Source: Diphasiastrum complanatum
Lineage: Eukaryota; Streptophyta; Lycopodiopsida; Lycopodiales; Lycopodiaceae
Length of the DNA stretch: 64,000 bases
Direction: 5' to 3'
Assembly (NCBI GenBank): GCA_029204225.1
Contig: CM055097.1
Span: 66,036,268-66,100,267, forward strand
Of this stretch, positions 57,105 through 64,000 are shown piece by piece. The position numbers and the translations under genes were made by a program. The notes beneath the pieces were generated by a model that was given only the letters and a program-made list of their open reading frames with translations, made no database searches and had not been told where the DNA came from. Each line of letters begins with the position of its first letter. The first letter of the stretch is position 1.

Positions 57105-58235
57105 ATGGATTCCCAAGGGAAAGCCAGTCCTCTTATGGACAAGCTTGATGGAGCCAATTACCATATGTGGAAATTTAAGATGAAAACTATACTAATGGCA
57201 AAGGAATTGTATGACGTTGTTACAGGTGCAGAAGGGAAACCAGAAGCAGACGACGCAGCAATCGCCAGATGGAAGTTGAAGGATGGAAAGGCTTTCGCAC
57301 TTATCATCCTCAACATCACGGATACACGGATCGGCCATGTATCCGAGGTTCAGACATCAAAAGAAGTCTGGGACATCTTGAGCACACTATACGAAGTGCG
57401 AGAAATATAGCTTCTAAGCTACATCTCAAGAAGAAATTCTACTCCCTCAAGATGATGAATGGTCATTCTCTGCAGAATCACATTAATCAATTCAAGAAAC
57501 TACTAAGACAAATGGCCGTTGTCGGATTTGTCATAGACGATCAAGATGCAGTGATGCAACTGCTTACAAGCTTGCCAAGTTCTTATGATAAATGGGTGAT
57601 GATCATCACGACTCATCCAAAATTGACTCTTTCAAGAGTCACCACTATGTTGTTGCAGGAAGACACGCGAAGGAACAAAGCCTCATGTTCCTCAGCTGAT
57701 TCTCACGCCTTGTACACCAACAAGGGCACAACAAAATAGAAGAAGAAGAAAGGCTTGAAGCCATTAAAGCCAGACTAGAAACCAACTCAGCACAAGGAAC
57801 AGTCAAATCTATAGACAAAGAAGAAGCTGTTCTGTAGATACTGCAAACGAAACAACCATGAAATTCAAGACTGCCGAATACTTCAAGCGAAGAACAACAA
57901 CAAAGGACAGTCGAATCAAGTGGAAAATGCCAATTCAAGAAGCGGATCATGATGCCTTCATGACCAACCATCAAGGAGCATCTGGTGACAAATCCTGGTT
58001 CCTGGACTTTAGAGCCACTCAACACATGACTAGCCTAATAGGTTGTTTCGAGTCCTATACACCTTACAGTACCCAGAAATTTGTCCACCTTGGCGACAAT
58101 AGCACACAAGCTATTAAATGTGAAGGCATTGTAAGATTATGCTTTGCAAATGATCAATCTAAGCTACTCTCCAAAGTTTTGTATGTACCTAAGTTATCCA
58201 CGAATTTGCTCTCTGAAGTAGAATCACAGATCTAG
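57105..58235 (+). pseudogene. Copia family A gag and protease
   Basis: ATG opens MDSQGKASPLMDKLDGANYH, then MWKFKMKTILMAKELYDVV. A frameshift near 57395 leads to NIASKLHLKKKFYSLKM, LLTSLPSSYDKWVMIITTH and a TAG at 57737 for Gln. The zinc knuckle CRYCKRNNHEIQDC is at about 57836. The protease site reads FLDFRATQHMTS where the family has FLDSGATQHM; Ser to Phe and Gly to Arg each need one transition, and both abolish activity. The tail FVHLGDNSTQAIKCEGIV and VLYVPKLSTNLLS is typical. Confidence 0.92.
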
Positions 58236-59444
58236 GACACAGAGTAGAATTCGAATGTGATCAATGTAAAGTGATTGATAGGACAGGCAAGATCCTAGCA
58301 CTCGAAAAGAGGCATGGATACTTGTATAAATCAAGTCATTGTTTTTCTGCCTCTAGTCAGACTCTCAGTACTTCAATTTAATCAAATAAAGGTTTACTTT
58401 GGCATTATAGACTTGGTCATTTAAATTATGCTACTATACAACGAATGTCTAGACAATCTATTGTTCTTGATCTCGACTATCCTCGCAAAACAGTCGAGCT
58501 ACCTGTCTGTCAAGACTTTCTAGTTGGTAAACAGACCAGGAAGCCATTTAAATCAAGCCATCAGCATGTTGTTAGAGGATTGCTAGATGTTGTACATTCA
58601 TATATCTGTGGCTCGATGAAAAATCCTTTGTTGAAGGATGCCGAGTATTTTATAACCTTTATTGAAGAATTTTCAAGAAGAACGATGGTGTATTTCACAA
58701 AGAGAAAATCAGAAGCCTTCAACTACTTCAGAATCTTCAAGGAGCGAGACTGGAAGGACGATTAAGGCCCTGAGCTCAGACAACGATGGAGAATATATCT
58801 CTGTCGAGTTCAAGGAGTACTACCAAAGCCAAGGCATTGAGCAGCAGTTCATCACTCCTTATAGTCCTCAGTCTAATGGCTTAGCTGAGAGGAAGAACCG
58901 AACTCTAGTTGAATATGCTAAGTGTATGCTAGCGCATGCATCATTGCCCAAAAAGTTTTGGGCTAAAGCTGTTTCCACTGCAACTTACATCCAGCATAGA
59001 TGTTCGACCAAAGCTCTCTCAGACAAGACACCCCACGAGGTGTGGACAGGCTCTAAGCCTTCTTTGAAGAACCTAAAAGTGTTTGGGTGCATTGCCTATG
59101 CGCAGATCCCAAAAGACACAAGGAAGAAATTGGACTTCCAAGGTCTCAAGACCATCCTAATTGGATATACCTTGTCTGGTAATACCTACAAGCTATACGA
59201 TCCTGATACCCAGCAAATTTTGTATAGCCGGGATATAGTCTTTATCGAGGGATGTCAACCCACTTCGAGACAGCAAATCAGACGAAGATGTTGCTACCCA
59301 TCAACAAGTCCTAGGAGTGGGTCATCAGTCGAATCTTCCCAGAAGATCAAGTCGAGTAGGAACCGACGACAGTCAAAGAGGCACTTAGCCAACCAAACTC
59401 TGATCTCTGGAGAGAAGCTATGGACAGAGAGTATTCCTCTCTGA
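58236..59444 (+). pseudogene. Copia family A integrase
   Basis: The pre-integrase part WHYRLGHLNYATIQRMS is near 58400. In the core the first catalytic Asp is replaced by Tyr (VHSYICG instead of VHSDICG) and the later FIDD reads FIEE. A frameshift near 58745 follows; the second Asp (LSSDNDGEY) and the Glu (NGLAERKNRTL) remain. Then KVFGCIAYAQIP, LDFQGLKTILIGYTLSGN and the Ser/Arg-rich linker to RT. Confidence 0.92.
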
Positions 59445-60947
59445 TCAAGAATCAGACATGGTCATTAGTCGAAGCTCCTATTGGCTGCAATATTATTGAT
59501 TGCAAATGGATATTTAAGATCAAATACAATGCCAACGGAGCAATTGATCGAAGGAAAGCAAGACTGGTAGCACAAGGATTCACCCAGATCCCGAATGTTG
59601 ACTACAGTGAGACTTTCAGTCCAGTCGTCAAACATTTGTCGATTCGAATGCTCCTATCTTATGTTGCAGCTGCCGACCTCGAAGTACATCAACTCGATGT
59701 ACCAACAGCTTATCTGAATGGAGTTATACAAGAAGACATCAACATGATCCAGTCCGAAGGATACATTCTGGAAGGCATGAAGAATCATGTCTGTAAACTC
59801 CATAAAGCACTATACGGCCTGAAATAGTCTGCCCGAGCTTAGTTTCAGAGGATCAACACATTCCTCATTGAACAAGGATTTAAACCAAGCACTGTTGATT
59901 GCAACATTTATTCGAAGTCAATTTAGCAATCCTTCATTATCATCACCTTGTATGTTGATGATACGTTGCTCTTCAGTAACAATGCCAATGTGGTCAAGGA
60001 TTCAAAACAGATGATGTTCTCATAATTCGACATGACTGATCTGGACGAAGCTCACTTCTGTCTTGGAACTCAAATCCATAGACACAGAGCAAATCGACTA
60101 ATTTACATCACTCAACAAAGGTATCTTCATAATGTTCTTAACAGATACAATTTAATGAATTGTAAATTAGCTCACTCACCAATGGATTCAGGCCTGTATT
60201 TTCAAAGGACCAATGTCCTCAGACCAAGCAGGAAGAGGAGCAGATGAGAGAATACTCGTATTGATCGATACTCGGATCTCTCATGTACGCAATGGTCTGT
60301 ACAAGATCAGACATCTCTTTTTCTGTCAGCTCACTCAGCCAATACATGGCTAATGTTGGAATTACCCATTGGAAGGCTCTTATTCAAGTCATGAGATACA
60401 TTCGAGCTACAGGGACCAGTGCATCTGCTATGGAGATGTCAGCTACGACAATCTTCATCAACTCAGTGGATATTCTGATGCAAGCTGGGGAGGAGATGTA
60501 GACCATCGTAAATCCACATCTGGATTTACATTCTTCTTCAATGGCGGTCCTATTTCATGGAACAGTCGTAAGCAAACCTCTATCGCACTTTCTTCTACTG
60601 AAGCAAAATACATTGTTGTTTCTCAATCTATTAAGGAAGCGCTTTGGTTGAAAAATTTGTTGTCAGACATCAATCTATATCAACATAGCCCTACAATCTT
60701 GTTTTGTGATAATCAAAGTGCTATTGCTCTATCAGCCAACCCTAGATTTCATTCTAGGAGTAAGCACATTGAGATAAGATATCACTACATCAGGGGCATG
60801 GTTTTCGACAGAGAGGTGAGCTTAATGTACAGCAAAACGCAGGACATGGTTGCAGATATTTTCACGAAAGCACTCAGTATTTATGCTCACAACAAATTTT
60901 ATACATTGCTCAATCTGAAGATCAAGGCATTCATGGATCCAGATTAA
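59420..60947 (+). pseudogene. Copia family A reverse transcriptase and RNase H
   Basis: RT: WSLVEAPIGCNIIDCKWIFK, ARLVAQGFTQIPNVDYSETF, VHQLDVPTAYLNG (catalytic Asp), ALYGLK then TAG at 59825 and another stop in place of Gln and Trp, and the YVDD box at 59951-59962. Further frameshifts follow. RNase H: YSDASWGGDVDHRKSTSGF, IALSSTEAKYIV, LFCDNQSAIALSANPRFHSR, SKHIEIRYHYIRG and VADIFTKALS hold the expected acidic residues. It stops at 60947, next to the polypurine tract AAGAAGGGG (60946-60954). Confidence 0.93.
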
Positions 60948-60954
60948 GAAGGGG

Positions 60955-62043
60955 TGTTGGATTTACTTCTTCCACTCTCCTAAATCCCAATTTTAATCTG
61001 CCTCCATTCATGTTGTTTGTTTTCTAACGTTGTCACGCAGTCTGCATTATTACACGCAAATTTGCACAAATGAATAAAGCGCGAATGAATCGTGACACTG
61101 TGTTCTTACACAGGTCATGGTGACAGGTGAAAGGGGGACACTACCTCACAGAATGGCAAAGTGCCCTAAAAGCTAAGGCACACCTTATCCTAAGGCCGTT
61201 CGTAAGAGTGACGCACTCTTACATCATCACGAACGTTCACCTGACGTCACACCCTTTTCCGTGCTCATCCTTTGTAGCTACGCTAACGGATTGAACAACG
61301 ACTATAGCCACCCACGATCTCTTACAGACAGCACATCCACTCTGTACTTTTATATTTGTACACCTGTAATATCTTGTATATAGTAGATACCATTTGTGTA
61401 TTTGATAATCATGATGAAGCAGTGTAATGCTAGAAGAACAAGATAAGTCTAGAATAAGAAAAGGAGGTTACATTCCTCATCATAGATAGAAATAAGCTTC
61501 GTAGTGCACGTGGTTTCGTTCGCTACTGTCTTGTGCTCTATTGCATTATTGATCTATATACTTGCTATACTTAATCTGACACAGTTCATTTATTCTGCGT
61601 TTACGATCTGTCAATATTGCTATGCTTATTCTTCTTTTTGTCTGATTGTTCCAGTTGCTCTTTCTGATAATAAATGATTAATTTTTTATTCTTATCTTTC
61701 GCGAATAATTCGCGACTAATTATCAGTCGAGCACTGTCTAGCTCTTCGCGAATCATTCGCAACAAATAATTTGTCTTGCAATTCGCGACAAATTAATCTT
61801 CTAGCGCTTCTTCCATTTAAAGGTTTAGCTACGTAATCTAGAATGACCGTGATTTCAATCACTATTTGTTCTGTTCATTCTGATAGGCATAGTCATGCTT
61901 AGGGAGAGAGTCATTTAACTCATTCCGCTGTACACGAACATTTTCTGTTCGAGTTCGCTACTTGTTCGTTTCTTGTTCAAGTTCGTCTCTCGTTCGCGTC
62001 TTGTTCGTCATTTATTCGTTCTCTCTCTCTCTCTCTCCCAGCA
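60955..62043 (+). repeat. Copia family A 3' LTR
   Basis: 1089 bp, TG...CA ends, single copy of the 155-bp unit, slightly longer CT run before CCCAGCA. Confidence 0.95.
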
Positions 62044-62048
62044 AGTAC

Positions 62049-63386
62049 CTCGATTTTTAGGGACATAAATATTTGAGTTGGGAGAGAGTGTCATAAAAAA
62101 ATGTTACATGTTGGACCTCTTGTTAGACCTCTCGAAGTTGTTAAATAGAATTAAGTGATAGTATGGGACTTGAAAAGATGATACATTTCTTTGTGAGAGT
62201 TATGGAGCTCATTCAACTTTCTTTTGAAAGAGAGTAATGTAGATTTCTAATGGTAGGTCTCATGTGCCTTACCCACATGATCAATGACAGTTTGTACTCC
62301 ACATCTTTAAGGTTTGATAGTAGTCAATGGCTATTTTGTTTTATTTTGATTGTATAGTGTCATTCACATAAATTATCTTGTACGTTTTTTTTCTTAGCAT
62401 TATTGATTGTATCTTTCTATGGTTCTTGGGATAAGCACCTTTACACAAGACAACCATGCTCTTCCTAAAGGCGCACAATCATTGCTACATACTACAAGTT
62501 TTCAAAAGGCAACCTCACTTTCAGCACCAATACTTGCATTTATTAGGTCGGATGTCCTATTGTGGGGCTCATCTCTTTCATGGTCAAATTTTGTTTTTCA
62601 GGAGTAAGCTTACTCCTACTTACCAAGACTAGTGTACTTTCCCTAGGCTTCAAACTCCATGCTTTTATGCCCTCTAGCTCACCTCTTTGCAAGCCCTCCT
62701 TGTCCATCATGTTCTATTTGTGCTTTTTCAACATTAGCCCTGTCCAAATAATTATTAATTATTAAACTAATATTTTTTTTGGAGAGACATTGATGAATGA
62801 CATATTTCAATTAAAAATATTGACTAGTGGGATCTACTGGTTGGAGAGACATTGATGAATGACATATTTCAATTGAAAATATCGACTAGTGGGATCTATT
62901 GGTTGCAATGAAAGTGAATAGTAATCAACAAATAATTTTAATATATCTCTTAACATCAACATAAATTTTTTTGGCATTCTTCTTTTCCAAATTCAATTAA
63001 GCTAAACTGATATCTATTTCTATTCAATGATATTTATATAAATATGAATGAAAATCTTGAAGCCTTTTCAAAAATATTTTGAAAGAAGAAAAATGAAATC
63101 TTGTATATTTTTTAGTTCATGAGAAAAATTATAGCACCAACACTTGATGAAATACAAATTTAATAAAGTAACTTACTAATCTGTGAATGGAAGATCGTCA
63201 ATCTTGTCTAAACACAAATAATCTTGAGTAGCCATAACAAGGTTGGAATAGCATATGTCAAATCTAATAAGACAAATATAGATTTTTGTTATAAGATTTT
63301 TCAACTTTGCACATGGCACATGAGAAGTAAATTATTCAGCTCTCAACTATGGTGAAAGTGATGAGATTATTTCAACTCTCCCTTAA
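62049..63386. other. Spacer to the right of copia family A
   Basis: AT-rich. Contains a 62-bp tandem duplication at 62779-62904 (GGAGAGACATTGATGAATGA) and no supported gene. Confidence 0.5.
62779..62904. repeat. 62-bp tandem duplication
   Basis: Two near-identical adjacent copies with few substitutions. Confidence 0.9.
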
Positions 63387-63779
63387 CTATGAAAGAAATA
63401 TGATGAACGTTGACATATTTGACCTCCCACATATGCCTAAATACATATTGTAGATCATATCTTGATTCAGATGCTTCTCAAATGAAAAGACTTGATTCGT
63501 AAGTATTAAGATATCAATAATTTGAGATTTAGAAATGCTCTCTTTTTCATGAAACAGTTTTAAATAATGACATATGGCACCATGAAACTCTTCAAAGTTC
63601 ATAATACTCTTTGAAATTATGCAAGTCACTTGCAATATTTTGGGCCATGGATTATTCTCTAACATATATATATGCAATTGTCTATGTAATGTTGAATCAA
63701 ATAATGTAGTATACTTGGACCATAATGAAATGTGAGGTTGAACATGAAACATCTGCTTCAATAGTTCTCCATTGTACAC
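63387..63779 (-). CDS. Hypothetical ORF, 130 codons
   Basis: An open minus-strand frame beginning MYNGELLKQMFHVQPHISLW with alternating helical hydrophobic segments (ILQVTCIISKSIMNFEEF, IIDILILTNQVFSF). The composition is plausible for protein, possibly one exon of a longer gene, but I recognise no family. Start and end may be splice sites. PPR-type repeats were considered but the spacing does not fit. Confidence 0.3.
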   Translation of the reverse strand: MYNGELLKQMFHVQPHISLWSKYTTLFDSTLHRQLHIYMLENNPWPKILQVTCIISKSIMNFEEFHGAICHYLKLFHEKESISKSQIIDILILTNQVFSFEKHLNQDMIYNMYLGICGRSNMSTFIIFLS

Positions 63780-64000
63780 GAACTTCTTTACAATTCATAA
63801 TTGTAACTTGAAGGTAGATTGATTGTCAAAAGTATCTATAGCTTGTTTCAAAATCAAAAATTACATTTTAAATCATCCTTTGATGGCTCTGTGTTATGAA
63901 TTATTGCTTGTACAAATGACAACATTCATATAAGCTTTTAAGCATAGTCTCTTAAAATAGTTAATAGCTTTGGTACTTGAGCCTTTATCAAATGCATGAT

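Larger units (their letters stand above)
55704..62048 (+). mobile_element. Complete Ty1/copia retrotransposon (family A) with target-site duplications
   Basis: The element proper is 55709-62043. It begins TGTTGGATTTACTTC and ends CCCAGCA, and is flanked by the 5-bp direct repeat AGTAC at 55704-55708 and 62044-62048, the expected copia target duplication. Order: LTR, tRNA-Met primer site, gag, protease, integrase, RT, RNase H, polypurine tract, LTR. Every module contains stops or frameshifts and catalytic residues are lost, so it is dead. The LTRs differ at many C/T and G/A sites. Confidence 0.95.

Overview
The window looks like nuclear DNA of a land plant. Supporting signs are GT-AG split genes (an R2R3-MYB factor with the usual two introns and an NPF/PTR transporter), plant-type Ty1/copia and Ty3/gypsy retrotransposons primed by initiator tRNA-Met, AT-rich spacers and many very long dinucleotide microsatellites. 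The overall flavour (old nested retroelements, few genes) suggests a large genome, possibly a seed-free plant, but the sequence does not prove the lineage.

Layout. 0-6.3 kb: spacer, microsatellites and a decayed fragment of a retroelement accessory ORF (4.38-4.71 kb). 6.33-8.50 kb: a 3'-truncated NPF transporter with a (GA)n tract just before its start codon. 8.67-15.4 kb: debris of several elements (copia integrase on the minus strand, a MULE-like transposase with an intron on the minus strand, a protease fragment, and a copia gag/integrase relic on the plus strand). 16.8-19.4 kb: LTR, primer site and gag of copia family B. 19.4-21.7 kb: two blocks of a GCGGTCC-type minisatellite with embedded palindromes, enclosing an unrecognised ORF. 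22.0-23.6 kb: A-rich DNA, then a CTAAGGGC-type minisatellite. 23.8-25.3 kb: an unrecognised two-exon gene with four internal repeats.

27.97-37.30 kb is a 9.3-kb Ty3/gypsy element with both LTRs, gag, RT-RNase H and integrase, plus an extra coding region of about 920 codons between integrase and the 3' LTR. No protease is visible in it. 37.5-43.5 kb is spacer with repeats, a decayed gene fragment (39.7-40.4 kb) and a fold-back sequence (41.3 kb). 43.57-45.40 kb is the best intact gene: an R2R3-MYB with a complete bHLH-interaction signature. 50.7-52.2 kb is the 3' part of a family B copia element with most of RT deleted, followed by a gypsy integrase relic. 55.7-62.05 kb is a complete but dead copia element (family A) with 5-bp target duplications and a tandem duplication present only in its 5' LTR.

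Host genes with confident identity are only the MYB and the truncated NPF gene. Most of the rest is transposable-element sequence. Its in-frame stops are largely explained by C-to-T or G-to-A transitions, as expected of methylated, silenced DNA. The most novel candidates are the gypsy accessory ORF with its associated CCTTCGCC motif clusters, the repeat-containing gene at 23.8 kb, and the two unusual minisatellite families beside it.
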